The position numbers and the translations under genes are program-made. From Ischnura elegans (Eukaryota > Arthropoda > Insecta > Odonata > Coenagrionidae), in contig NW_025791737.1 in assembly GCF_921293095.1 (NCBI RefSeq), positions 1-64,000 on the forward strand: DNA of 64,000 nucleotides. The letters run 5' to 3'. Under the pieces are notes generated by a model. It saw nothing but the letters and a program-made list of their open reading frames with translations. It did not search any database and was not told the origin of the DNA. Positions 33,714 to 45,207 of the stretch are shown here, in pieces. Every line of letters begins with the position of its first letter. The stretch's first letter is position 1.

Positions 33714-34715
33714 TTAAGCTGTCTCTGGATCCACTGTCAGCTGCAAAAAAGCTAAAGACAAATCAAAGGGTGCAAAAAACTTTCCATCCGATAATTTAGC
33801 CAACAGTTCATCTAATGTCGGAAGGGGATACACATCTCTCAAGCAATTTGAGTTCACCGTGCAAGAATAGTCTCCACAAATTCGAATTGTTCCATCCCTT
33901 TTTATCACATTCACCACAGGGGTTGCCCATTCGGACACTTTCACAGGAACCAAGATTCCTTCATCCACCAAGTTATCAAGTTCCTTATTCACACGAGGAA
34001 GCAAGGCAAAGGGAACTGGCCGTGCTTTTTTTAATACTGGCTTCGCATCGTCCTTAAGGTGAATACGAGCAGGTGGTCCAGAATATTTCCCCAAGCCAGG
34101 AGAAAACACATGATGAAAGTCAGCAATCTCTCGAGGAAGGCTATCAAAGTTGCTCAAATGATTTACCCCTGACACACTGATCATTAAATTTTTAAACCAT
34201 GAGCGTCCCAAAACTGAAGGACCTGGGGTAGCAGCAACTAAGAGCAACAGACTAGCATTTTCGTTATTGTACGACACATTCACCATACACTGTCCCAAAA
34301 AGTCTAACTTTTGATTGGACCAGGTGGACAATCTGATCTCTGGTGGAGATATCTTCAAAAGGGGGAATTTCTCATCATACAATGTTTTACCTATTATGGT
34401 ATGCCCCGCTCCACTATCAACTTCCATTAAAACAGGCACATTCTCTATTGTAACGGTTCGAACCGCGAGATCCGCCCGCTCGCCTCCCGTCCGATCTCTC
34501 CCCGAACATGTGATAGTTAATTCTCCACTTCCCCACAATATAAAAATGCCCCTACTCAGACTTACCGTTTCAGAGCTCCAAATCAAGCCCCCCAATTGAA
34601 CGTGCCTGCACGCACACTCGCTTACAAAAGGATTGAAGGCACTCGTGGCAATAGAAAAAAATAGTAAATTCAATGAGATCCCTTTCACAACTAATTTTAA
34701 TAAATGAAATAACAT
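33714..34715 (-). pseudogene. Gypsy protease and N-terminal reverse transcriptase
   Basis: The frame contains an aspartic protease with VLMEVDSGAGHTIIG (active site DSG) and PSVLGRSWF. The start of a Gypsy RT follows: HHVFSPGLGKYSGPPARIHL, KPVLKKARPVPFALLPRV, LVDEGILVPVKVSEWATPVV, KRDGTIRICGDY, YPLPTLDELLAKLSDGKFFA and FDLSLAFLQL. The frame ends at 33714, so RT motifs after the first catalytic Asp (FDL) are lost. The N-terminal 60 residues look like intron or leader sequence rather than Gag. Gag itself is not found. Confidence 0.88.
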
Positions 34716-35731
34716 TGATTCAAAAGTTTACACAGAAACCAAAATATTCCCCAAACACAAATGATAAATCCCTTTCCAAAATACAACGGCGTCACCTCCA
34801 ACATGAAATTTGAACATCCGTCTTCTCCTTAAAAATCACAATCTTACTTTATCAATGAATATTATTCAAAGAAGATGATCCTTCCCAATAACAAAATACC
34901 TACATCAATGCACCTTGGCTAATGAACAACGTGAATAGTGTGCAGTCTGACTCACAAAAATTACGTGCAAGGCAATTATGAAATTAGGCGTTAGTCAGTT
35001 CAAATGGCCACCCGTCTTGAATTCGGGCTCAATAATACGCCAAGTAACCACTTACATTCAGAAATATTGCTCATGCTCCTCCACGCTAGCACTTTAGTCT
35101 TTCAGGGCCGTGACGAAGACCAGTCAACAGCGAATACACTAGGGCATTTTAATGGAGAGTTCACTAGGGACTTTCGAAGGGGGGAACAATCTGGATTCAA
35201 AGGACCTTTTAGGGCTTTGGGAAATTCCAAGCTTACGTCCTTTTTTTAGATGTCCACGCCACCCCTTTGCCAGCTGTCCACGTGCATGCCACCTCCACGT
35301 GCCGTAGCCTTGCTGCCACCTCTTATCACTGCACACTCACGATTCGACTTCTTTCGTGACAGAGCGTAGGAGAGAGAGAGAGCGAGACCTCTCGTCTCTC
35401 CCTTTTATAACCTTTTTCTTTCCCATAACCACCTCCGATGCACACCAACGCTCTCTTTTTCCCAACCGAAAGGGGGGTTTTCAAACACGTTCCGGGAGAG
35501 AACCACAACGTCGCCTCTCCCGGAAATCCACTTCCACACTATTTCACTTCAATTCACATACAAAAAAAATGTATTCTACATTTAACTAAAAAATAAACCC
35601 TTCACACAGATTAAATGCAGAACTCTGTTCCATAATGCCAAAAAAATGTGAGCGTGCGCGCAGACGTAACCCCAGCCGCGATGTTTTTATCTTACGCGTC
35701 GGGCATGCTCCGGACCGTACCGCTACACTAT
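34716..35731 (-). other. Leader or LTR region upstream of the Gypsy pol, non-coding
   Basis: No protein recognised. A GA-rich microsatellite lies at about 35370-35387. At 35731, reading minus, TGTAGCGGTACGG could be an LTR start, but it does not match the 3' LTR candidate at 31793-32002, so I do not claim a 5' LTR. Confidence 0.35.
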
Positions 35732-35926
35732 ATTGACAAACACTTTAATAGGAGCAGGGGCCACTGAAGCAAGAGTATGAAAAAGCATAGATCTTATCTG
35801 ATTTGCACTGGATGGGCTGAGGACTGGCTCCGGAGACTCATCTGCAGATGGCAGATGATGCTGCGAAGATCCTTGATGCTGCCAAGACGGCCCGTGACCA
35901 CCTCGAAACCCTCGGGGACTCGGGGA
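35732..35926. other. Unassigned flank of the Transib element
   Basis: Open minus-strand frame with SPEPVLSPSSANQIRSMLF, of unknown nature. It may be part of a Gag-like or other transposon protein interrupted by the Transib insertion. No matching continuation was seen after 40181. Confidence 0.25.
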
Positions 35927-36340
35927 CACCGTTGGATATTTCACTTTGTTTGGAACTTAATTATTTAAAATCGTAATTTTAAGCACACTATACAGTCTCT
36001 ATTGACCCAAAATACTTAACTGAAGACATTACTAGAATATTGGATCGATATACTTGGTTACTGAACGCCGTAACTCTGGTAAACATGCTTTGGTTTCGAA
36101 ACCTAACTGAATCATTACACTTTTTCTTTCACTACGGAAGCACATTAGGAACACCCTTTGGGTAGGATTTAAGTTTTCTCGCGAAGCTTGCCATGCACAG
36201 TTACCAGGAAAGGCTGCAGCCCGGATTCTTTCACTAATTCTTTCCCTTTTCACCCACGCCGAGGAGGAGCGTGCGAAAAGGGACATTTTATGATACCGCG
36301 CAGCCGTTGAGGGAATTTCCGAAGGGGTTTTTCCAAAGGG
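35927..36340. repeat. Transib left terminal inverted repeat (414 bp)
   Basis: Mirror of 39768-40181 without indels, starting CACCGTTGG. It diverges after TTCCAAAGGG. Long arms of this sort are unusual for Transib, whose ends are often shorter. Confidence 0.9.
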
Positions 36341-36859
36341 GTATTTTTCTTTCCCCTTCAGAAATGCATCTTAGCTTGCAGATCTATTTTGAACTTGGTG
36401 AAAGAGTGTTGTGCCTACAGTGACCTAGTGAAGTGGTATAATCTTCTGTGTGTCCAGTGAATTTGCGTGTACATCGTTGAATTAGTTTCGCTTTTTACTT
36501 CCGTGTTCGGGCCTCGGTTTCCCTTGTTGTTCTTCTGAGTAGAGCCATTTTTCCAGTTGTCTTTTTTATTTTTCTCTATCATGACTTATTTTTATACGTC
36601 CTTCCGAAATTTTTATTATTCCGTTTGACTAATTTGGCGATTTTTCTTTCGCTGCTCTGATATTCTGGCGTTATATATGAATGCTGGTCATCGTGTAACT
36701 TTTGTTACATATTTTTAACTTTCGGATCCATGCTCCGGTTTTTCGTATTTTCCAGCGCTGACATGACATCATATGAGATCACACGTTTGGAGTTACACAA
36801 AAAGATATTGGTGATGAAGGGAATGTCATTTTGTGATTAAAAAAAATTCCTTCTGGATA

Positions 36860-39267
36860 TTTTATCCCGAAGTTTGAATTTGGAGAATCATGTCGATGCC
36901 CGTGATAGTCTGGATGAATTTCTAAAGTGGTTCTTGTTACAATATCAGAAAAGGTGGGAAGAATCTCATGGTTTAAATAATCGATTTTTAGCTCGCAATA
37001 ATGCATGGCTCACAGAGGAAATTATTTTCCCGGAAGTGGTCTGACAATACCTGCCAAGTACTTCTCCAACGACCGGTATGTATTTTCTGATTTTTATTTG
37101 TAGCGCTATATTATGAACAAAGGTTTTTGCTTGGAATTTATATCTTCAACCTATTGTTTCATCAGGTTCATTGGGGCGCCCAAAAAAAGATTTTATCACT
37201 TCCTCAGATAGGTCAAAAAAAAAGAAAAGTGCATGATATCATAAGTTCTTCCTCTTCTGCTGAGCTCGCGTTGGCTGCATCTCTTAGTCTAAAACAGGAA
37301 GGGGACCGTGCTGCCGCTCAACTTATCACGGAAATAACGACAACCACTCCCACTAGAGCAAAAAGAGTTCTGACTAAGTGGAGGAAAAAAGACGAAATGT
37401 ATTCGGAGATGTCACCTGAGGAGGCTCTATCTTTGATTATTTCCCTTGACCTGACAAAGAATCAGTATAATTCACTAAGACGCTCGGCTCTTAGTTACGG
37501 GCACAACCTTTATCCCAGTTATATGCGAGTATTAAACGCAAAACGTGCAGCTTACCCGGAGGAAATTCGCATTACAGAAAACTTGTGCGAAGTGAGATTA
37601 CAAGCCCTTTTACACCATACAGCATCGCGGATACTGGCTTGCGTATCCACTGCTCCATCATCCAGTAATGAAGCGAATTGCATTTTAATTTGCAAATATG
37701 GATTTGATGGAAGCTCAGGCCATTCCCAGTATAAACAGGTGTGGGAAGAGGCAGATATTTCGGATGAATACTTATTCATGAGTTCCATGGTTCCCCTTCG
37801 CTTGGTGAATAACGCAACCGGTATGAGTTAGAGGATTTTTGCGTTTCATATTTTGTTCTTTTGGGCGAAATGGTACAATTGAGTAGTAATGATATATGCC
37901 CTATTATAGGGGAGATTATCTGGAAAAATCCTCGCCCTTCGTCAACCAGATTTTGCCGGCCCATTCGCCTTCAATGGTTAAAGGAAACCAAGGAGGTTGC
38001 AAAGGCGGAAAGGAATTATATACAAAGCCAGATAGACGTTTTGCAAAATTTAAAATGGGGAAATTATTCTGTTAACTTTAGCTTAGTTCTAACCATGATA
38101 AATGGAAAGGTAACGCTTATGCTTTTTTGAAATTGTTGAAAAAATGGATAGTGTTATATATTGCTAAAAAAAACATGAAATCCATTTTCAGATATGCAAT
38201 GCGTTGACTGAAACTGCTACAATGAGGTGCTACATCTGCGGAGCGAGAGCTTCCCAAATGAATGATTTAAGAGCTATAAAAGATCTACCAGCAGATGTAA
38301 CTAATTATTCCTTTGGACTCTCAACATTACACTCCTATATTCGGTTTTTCGAGTGCGTATTGCACATATCATATAGTCTGGAGTTCAAACAGTGGCAGGT
38401 AATTAATAATCAAAACATATTTCTGATTGCTAAATAAATAATAAAAATATTTTTCCAGGCCCGCGGAAAACTTAAAACACAGCTAAAAAACAAAAAAATA
38501 GTATTCAGAAGGCGTTTAGAGAAAGGATGGGGCTAATTGTGGATGTGCCAAGGCCTGGCTCAGGAAACACCAACGATGGCAATACGGCAAGACGTTTTTT
38601 CGATTCTCCAGAGCTGGCCGCTGATATAACAGGTAATTGTATTAAGTGAATATCACTTCAGAGTAATAGCCACGCATAGGAGAAGTTACGTTTGTTTATA
38701 CGCACGAACTGTGATAAAAATATCAATTTCTCATGTTTTTCGAATATTCTATTGCGGTTAATGCGAATTTATTCATATTTTCATTACAGGAGTTAATATT
38801 GACCTTATAAAAAATTTTCAATAATTCTAAGGGCAATATCTAGTGGAATAAGTCTCAATCATGCAGTATTCTCGGATTACTGCCGGAGAACAGCGGAACT
38901 GTACGTGGACCTGTACCCATGGTATTATATGCCAACCACGGTCCATAAAGTGCTGATGCATGGAGGAGAAATTGCGAAGGAGGCAATTCTCCCACTAGGG
39001 CAACTATCCGAAGAGGCATTGGAAGCTAGAAATAAGGACTCCCGAAAATTTCGTCAAAGGTTCACTAGAAAGCACTCAAGAGTGGCCACTAATCAGGATC
39101 TCATTCAAAGACTGTTGATTACGTCGGATCCATTTATTTCATCAACCCTAACAGTAAAACAGAAAATATCAAGGAAAATGCCTAAAGAATTGAGGGAACT
39201 AGATTTAGATGAAAGTGAAGGAGAAGAGTCAGATAGTGGTGATGACCAAGATTCTTCGGAGGACTGA
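36860..39267 (+). pseudogene. Transib transposase (RAG1 core homologue), six exons, frameshifted
   Basis: Predicted exons: about 36860-37073 (HVDARDSLDEFLKWFLLQYQ), 37166-37819, 37914-38109, 38192-38397, 38459-38630 and 38791-39267, with GT-AG borders. Key parts are KYGFDGSSGHSQYKQ (RAG1 first catalytic Asp region), FCRPIRLQWLKETKE (region of the second), CYICGA (zinc-binding pair), VPRPGSGNTNDGNTARRFF, and then TTVHKVLMHGGEI with LSEEALEARNKDSRKFRQRF. The last aligns with RAG1 around its catalytic Glu (SEGNESGNKLFRRFR). It ends DESEGEESDSGDDQDSSED. Frame errors: a stop in exon 1 (PEVV-stop), 1-base shifts near 37190, 38505 and 38822. The domain order is complete, but the gene is not functional as read. 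Confidence 0.85.
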
Positions 39268-39767
39268 AGTATTGAATTGATTGAAGTTTCAAACAATAAT
39301 CAAAATTACTAACACCCAGGGTGGTATTAGGCAACATTAAAATTGTACATTTTCTTATTCCTAGGTGTTTAAAATTAATTTTATTTCATTCGTAAGATTT
39401 ATAGTTAGAATGTTTTGCTTATTTCATTGTACACATGTTTATTATGATTTCAAATTATTCCCTTCAGGAGTGTATATCCTGCTTTTTCTTCATCAAATTT
39501 GAAAAATATTTTTATTGGTCTGTCTTTTGATTTAGTATTAATTGAGGTATATTCTCTAGATAATTTACATTGGATGGGATGTTCAATAGTTAAACATGCA
39601 ATGGAAGAATAAAAATGCTATTTCATAATTTCCATCTTTATATATAATACGCCATTTTATTAAAAAATAAGGTAAAAAAATCTATTTAACCATTTCATTA
39701 TCCCATCATTACTAAAACTTCCTCGTGGTAATATTGCATGGTTAAAAAGGAAAGGGAGCGGAAAAAA

Positions 39768-40181
39768 CCCTTTGGAAAAACCCCTTCGGAAATTCCCTCA
39801 ACGGCCGCGCGGTATCATAAAATGTCCCTTTTCGCACGCTCCTCCTCGGCGTGGGTGAAAAGGGAAAGAATTAGTGAAAGAATCCGGGCTGCAGCCTTTC
39901 CTGGTAACTGTGCATGGCAAGCTTCGCGAGAAAACTTAAATCCTACCCAAAGGGTGTTCCTAATGTGCTTCCGTAGTGAAAGAAAAAGTGTAATGATTCA
40001 GTTAGGTTTCGAAACCAAAGCATGTTTACCAGAGTTACGGCGTTCAGTAACCAAGTATATCGATCCAATATTCTAGTAATGTCTTCAGTTAAGTATTTTG
40101 GGTCAATAGAGACTGTATAGTGTGCTTAAAATTACGATTTTAAATAATTAAGTTCCAAACAAAGTGAAATATCCAACGGTG
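39768..40181. repeat. Transib right terminal inverted repeat (414 bp)
   Basis: Reverse complement of 35927-36340. It ends CCAACGGTG, followed by TCCCCGAGTC, which mirrors the outer left flank GACTCGGGGA. Confidence 0.9.
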
Positions 40182-42050
40182 TCCCCGAGTCTCTAGGCCC
40201 CCGTGTCGCGGAGCCGGGAAGTGCAGCGCGATCGAAAAATCGCGTTCATTAATGAAGGGGCAAACTTTTTTCAAAGATTTTTGCTCCATTCTCTTAAATG
40301 ATGTCTATTAAATACTCTGAGGAAAAGCGCGAGATATGTTTTTTCTTAAACTAAAGATATCGTCTACTTTATGTCAAATTTGGCCAGAAAAAAGGGTCCG
40401 CCATTTTGCGACATTATACTGCACCAATACTAACCAAAAAGTTAAAAAATAATGGAAAATGTAGATAAAGTACCATATTTTTGGAATATAACGTTTTTTA
40501 CTGCATTAAAATCCTTCAAAAACTCTACCAGCAGTTTAACTCCGAAGTTTTTCGGAGAAAAACGAGATCGGGCGTGTTTTTGGAAATTTGGTCATGTTTG
40601 ATCCCCTGTATCTCAGTAACGGATTAGATATAGGAGAAATAACTTATTATACCGTGATCACCAACTATTTGTGAGTATATACGCCAAGTTTCAAGTCTCT
40701 ACCTCAAAAAACGCAATTTTGGACTTTTGTCCAGCTTTTTCCGATTTCAGACCACTGTGCGCTGTGGCCAACACCGCACGGCGGGGAAGTGAGTGGGATG
40801 AGGGAGCGTGACGTCACGGTTGGGACTGCAGACGATATTCCGTATGCGCGCTTGAGATATTTTAACGCTCATTCGCTGCAAAGTCGCTGAAAAGTGACGA
40901 TATTGGGCACGCAAAATGATTATACACTTAATAAATATATTTTTACGATGAACTAAGGCATTTTATAGCCTTGACTGTGCGCAAAAAGCTAAATAAATCA
41001 AGATAAAGCTAGAAGCGATCGTATTAAATAAATTGATTAAGAATGTCATATATAAACATGGGCGTACCCAGCGAAGGCCAGGGGGAGCAGCTGTCCCCCT
41101 AGAAGCAAAAAACGCAAAAGTCTTTAAGCAAAATCAGCACTGAATGGGAACGAAAGTATTCAACAAATTTTCTTCAAACCAACGAAAAATGATATATATT
41201 AGTATAAGTTAAGTAACTGAAATAAAACTATTTTTTCAAGGAAATGATCTCATAAACTTATAAAGCGCTGTTATAATGTTCTTATAATGTTGGTTTCATT
41301 CATCTTTTCCATGCTAAAATGTCGCAACTTGGCTTGCCCCCCCCTCCTAGAACATGGCTTCTCCCCCTAGACCATGGCTTTCCTCCCCCTAGACCATACC
41401 TTTTCACCCCCCTCTAGGTAAAAAGAAGGGGTCCTGGCAAGTATCACGTAATTTTTTCCGCAAAAACCAGTTTATTGCGATCTCGGTAATATTCAATAAA
41501 AATAATTAAACAAATCGTTTTATTTATAAGCCCAGTACAATGAAGCCTAGATTAACGTATTTACACTGAAAATACGCATTTTTAAAAATCCTACGTAAGA
41601 TTAAAAAGAAGGCGTGGAGCAAAATCCCACGATATTTCACAAAGGGTGAAGGGAGGGGTCCATAAAAAGGCAAAATTATTTTTTAAATATTCCTTATTAC
41701 TAGTAGATTAACCTAACGGTGACATTCCTAGAAAATGAATATTAAGACTGTCCCAACGGTCGTGTGTCATTTTTGACCCGTAATTTTAGTAACTTTGCAT
41801 CGAGCAATATTCATAAAAATTGGCACACTTATGGGGAAAGGTCCTAAGTTTTGTTGAGTTTAAGTAAAATTTTTACAATTTTGACCTTTTGACCTCACAA
41901 TTTGGGTCCAAACCAAAAATTTTAATTTGCCTTATGGGGTTTTAATGTAAAAAATCGAGATTGAAAAATGTCTAAATTCCATTGACCAAAAATGTCAATT
42001 CTTGGGTTTTCGGACACAAGAAACCCGAAAAAAAACACTTTAATTTACGA
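40182..42050. other. Non-coding, unassigned
   Basis: AT-rich sequence without genes. At 40757-40830 there is a block (GTGGCCAACAC...GTGACGTCACGGTTGGGAC) whose inverted relative lies at 44218-44305. At 41058-41105 GGGCGTACCCAGC and a CCCCCT run resemble an end common in arthropod hAT MITEs. No partner end was found for it. Confidence 0.4.
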
Positions 42051-42059
42051 AAATTCAAC

Positions 42060-42540
42060 CGTTGACCCAGTAAGGTCACCGTCAAGGTCATAAGGGTGGC
42101 AAAAAGAATAGCATACCAACAAAGGTGTCGATCCATGGATTTTATAGGGCACCCAAGTCATTGGTATTGTCCAAATACCCGTATTATTCACTAATTGACC
42201 TCCAAGGTTAATACGGAGGTCAAAGGCCGTAGAGGTAAACGTCCGGCCATCGTGACACACAGGTTTCGAACCATATGTTTTCAAGGGTGCCAAAGTCGAT
42301 TTCTCAGTTAATAGATCCGTATTGTTGATTTGTTGACCACCGAGGTCTCAATGGGGGTCAAAGGTCATAGAGTTAAATGTCTGGCCATCATGACAACCAA
42401 CGTGTCAAACCATAGGTTTTGAAGGGTCCCAGAGTCGGTTACGCAGTTCATTCATCCGTACAACAATATATTTTGACCTCCGAAAATCATAATGGGGGTC
42501 AAAGGTCATAGAGATTTTAGTCGACCGCTTTCACTTTCTG
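42060..42540. repeat. Degenerate tandem repeat, about 137-140 bp unit, with GGTCAAAGGTCA motifs
   Basis: Three or more diverged units each contain TTGACC(T/A)CC, then GGGGGTCAAAGGTCATAGAG or its variant, then GGCCATC(G/A)TGACA, CGAACCATA or CAAACCATAGGTTTT, and CAGTTxATxxATCCGTA. The motif GGGTCAAAGGTCA occurs at 42355-42367 and 42496-42508, and AGGTCAAAGGCCG at 42217-42229. The unit spacing (about 138-141 bp between motifs) shows tandem origin. Confidence 0.75.
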
Positions 42541-44440
42541 ACCGCTTTGACTTTATGACCGCTTTTGATTAAGATATTTTAAACTTCATTCGCTACTTCG
42601 ATTACCAAAATGTTATCTCCCTCAATAACTTCAATAGCATTTTAAAAAAGGTGATAGTTTGTTTTTAAACTCTAGCTAAATTTGAGGATTCTTTTTCAAA
42701 ACTCTCTTCTACAATTCTAGGACATTAAGCCTGATATAGAAAGTAGGAATTCATGGTGTGGTATAATTTAAAAATTCTATCTACAGCTGACGAAAGAGGT
42801 AACTAGCGCGTTTTACAGTAACCAAGTATTTTCTTATACATGCGACTTCCGCAGTTTCACAAAATTCTTTCAGCATTTGAAGACGCACAGTGTAATGTAG
42901 AAATAGAAATATATTTTAATGACAATATTTTCCACATCTGCGGGCAACAAAACAGCAGCTGTTTGAACGGCCTTATGTATCATGTGCGCTGCAAAACCGA
43001 TTTGATAACTTGTGATGTACAGACCTTAGATCTGAAGGAATGACTATAAAAAATAGAATGGAAATACATCCTTCTGCTAATGCTAGTTTCTTTTCTTCGT
43101 TTTCATAAATTGTTTTTTCTTAAAATTTCTGTATTTTGGAGGAAGATAGAGCAGTATTTAAATATCTTTTATGGTCTTGCGTCTCCAACTGCTTCGAAAT
43201 ATCATACTGCCGTGAAAAATAGAAATTTATCCGTTACATTTCACACATTTGACAGAGTAATCGCGTCTGGATTTTTTTTAATAAAATGAGATTCACTTCT
43301 TATATGATCTTTGTATCCACATCCTCTTTTCTTACGTATTGTGACAAGAATATAAAAAATTAAATTATGTCGTATATTGTTTAAAAAAATTTAATTGAAA
43401 ACTCTGTAAGTACATACGTACAAAATTACATAAATATATTCAATAAGTTATTCAATATATTAAATATAATTGATTGTTATAAAGCAAATTTTTTTTTAAA
43501 TTATTTTAATGCAATCCTCTCTTTCTTTCTAATTATAAATATGTTAATAGATATTATTTATTCCCAGAATTTTCCGTAGCGTACGTAAATCGTAGGTGCC
43601 ACTTGCAAAGCCGGCGCTAGACCTTTTTCCACCATCGCAAAATATATATAACACGAGAGCTGTCTGCTAAGTAAAAAATTATGCAATAACTAAATTACTT
43701 ACCTAAATAATATGAATGCTGATTTGTTGACATCCCTTTTTAGTAGCGCTAACGCGCAGCTCAATTTGCATCGCATAATTGACCGTTTAAAAATTACTCT
43801 ATGCGAAGGCGTTGGCGCGTTACTTCGTGGACGACCGGCAAATTCTTTACACCATGACCCTTTTCCTCTCTAAAATTCCCCCCGTTTACAACTTTTGTAC
43901 AAGATTTCATGTTTTTATAACGATGTTCCGAATGATGCTAGATCGCTAACGAGATAAGAAAAAAATCTGCGGAAGTTTACAAAGGGTTTTGTCTTCATTT
44001 TACTGCCACAATATTTTTTCGTCGCTGCCAATGCCGAAAAATGCCAATGTTCATTAATTGTAAGTTCACCAATCCAACCATGGCTGAGAGAATACTTCTC
44101 GTACATAACGCAATAAATATTAGTACTTTTAATTGAAAAATCGCGAAGAAAATGGTCAAAATACCGCAGTGATACAGTGAATCCCCATTCGTAGCCATGC
44201 GCTACGACGATGAGCGTCCCAACCGTGACGTCACGCCGCTTTAAAAGTGGGTGGGGAAGGAAGGGAGCGGAGGGGAGATGTTGGCCACACGGCGAGACAT
44301 GGGTAGGGGTGGGGAATGGCGGGTCTAGTTCTTATATGGTCTAAGTGCTTACCAAAAAACAATGCAATACCAATATTTCCCAATATGGCGGACAGCGCAT
44401 CACCAAGGCGGCAATACAAATAGAACAGAACTCAAATACA
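42541..44440. other. Non-coding, unassigned
   Basis: Strongly AT-rich with several short frames but no recognisable protein. At 44218-44305 lies the inverted counterpart of 40757-40830. Together they may be subterminal repeats of a 3.5-kb non-autonomous element, which is not proven. Confidence 0.35.
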
Positions 44441-44442
44441 GC

Positions 44443-44890
44443 ATCCTCCCCCCTTTTAATCATGAACATAAATCTTCAATTAACAAAATAAACCTTTAGA
44501 TAGGGAGGCTGCTTGGTCATCCGCCTCGGACGGTTATCTTGTCCAGGAGGTAACCTCATCTAATATTAAGGGAGGTAGCTCACCTCTCCAATCCCACGAA
44601 CTTCTCTTCTCAACATCTCTGCTTGGAGACCATGCCTGTGAAATGAACTGAGAATTGTCATTAGGAGAGATTCTCCTATGAAGTTGGTCTACATGACGTC
44701 TCTCAATTTTCCCCTCTTCATTTTTTACCTTAAAATTTCTAGTACCCTCAATTCCTACAATTTTCCCACGTTGCCAAACCCTCTTACCCCCATAGTAATC
44801 TCTAAAATAAACCAAAAAAATCCAAGGGAATATTTGTAAGACTTGAGACTTGAGTCAGGTCTTTCCTCCCCCCCATCAATTCCATTTTGC
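44443..44890 (-). pseudogene. 3' end of a second Gypsy element: integrase C-terminus, PPT and LTR start
   Basis: The minus strand reads VYFRDYYGGKRVWQRGKIVG, RNFKVKNEEGKIERRHVDQL and HRRISPNDNSQF, the chromatin-side C-terminal domain of Gypsy integrases, with a stop at 44531-44533. It is followed by a polypurine tract (AAAAGGGGGGAGGA, 44444-44457) and a TG start of a likely LTR at 44443 or 44440. The catalytic core is missing. The first Gypsy (FFYRNYGRGGPWLKR) is similar in this domain but different, so this is another family. Confidence 0.75.
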
Positions 44891-45207
44891 ATTTTCGTAT
44901 CTCATTTGTAGAGTTTGGTTGCGTACAGTGATTTGATCTATACAGTGGAAATAATATAGAGGATACCATGCCCGGAAATTGATTTTGAAAATATTCTCCC
45001 TCCTTAAGCCCGTATGACACTTCCCAATTTATTGGCCAATCTATTGGAGTAGTAGTATTTGGTTTTAGGGTGCCTCGACAACCAAGGTCATTTGCACCAC
45101 TGACAATCTATAAAATCAAAAATCTTAAAAGATACATAAAAAACATTTAAACATTCATAAAAGTTTTGAAATAAAAGGGGTTCTCAGATTATAAAAAGGG
45201 TTGGAAT

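Larger units (their letters stand above)
35927..40181 (+). mobile_element. Transib (RAG1-like) DNA transposon, 4255 bp
   Basis: Arms of 414 bp at 35927-36340 and 39768-40181 are exact mirror images in position, with at least one mismatch (CGCAGCCG against CGCGGCCG). If the ends are at CAC, they read CACCGTTGGATATTTCAC at each side. CAC starts are characteristic of Transib and of the RAG recombination-signal heptamer. The inverted match goes 10 bp further out (GACTCGGGGA), so the true end and the expected 5-bp duplication are unresolved. The interior carries a spliced RAG1-like transposase gene. An 84-codon frame is present in both arms only because they are copies. Confidence 0.88.

Noticed and set aside
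34716..35731. 5' LTR of the Gypsy element starting at TGTAGCGG
   Set aside because: It does not match the 3' LTR candidate at 31793-32002 and no primer-binding site was identified.
36032..36286. 84-codon frame repeated exactly in the opposite arm (39822-40076)
   Set aside because: The identity follows from the terminal inverted repeats being copies of each other, not from protein conservation.
41058..41460. hAT MITE starting GGGCGTACCCAGC
   Set aside because: No matching opposite end or target duplication could be located, so only mentioned as a resemblance.
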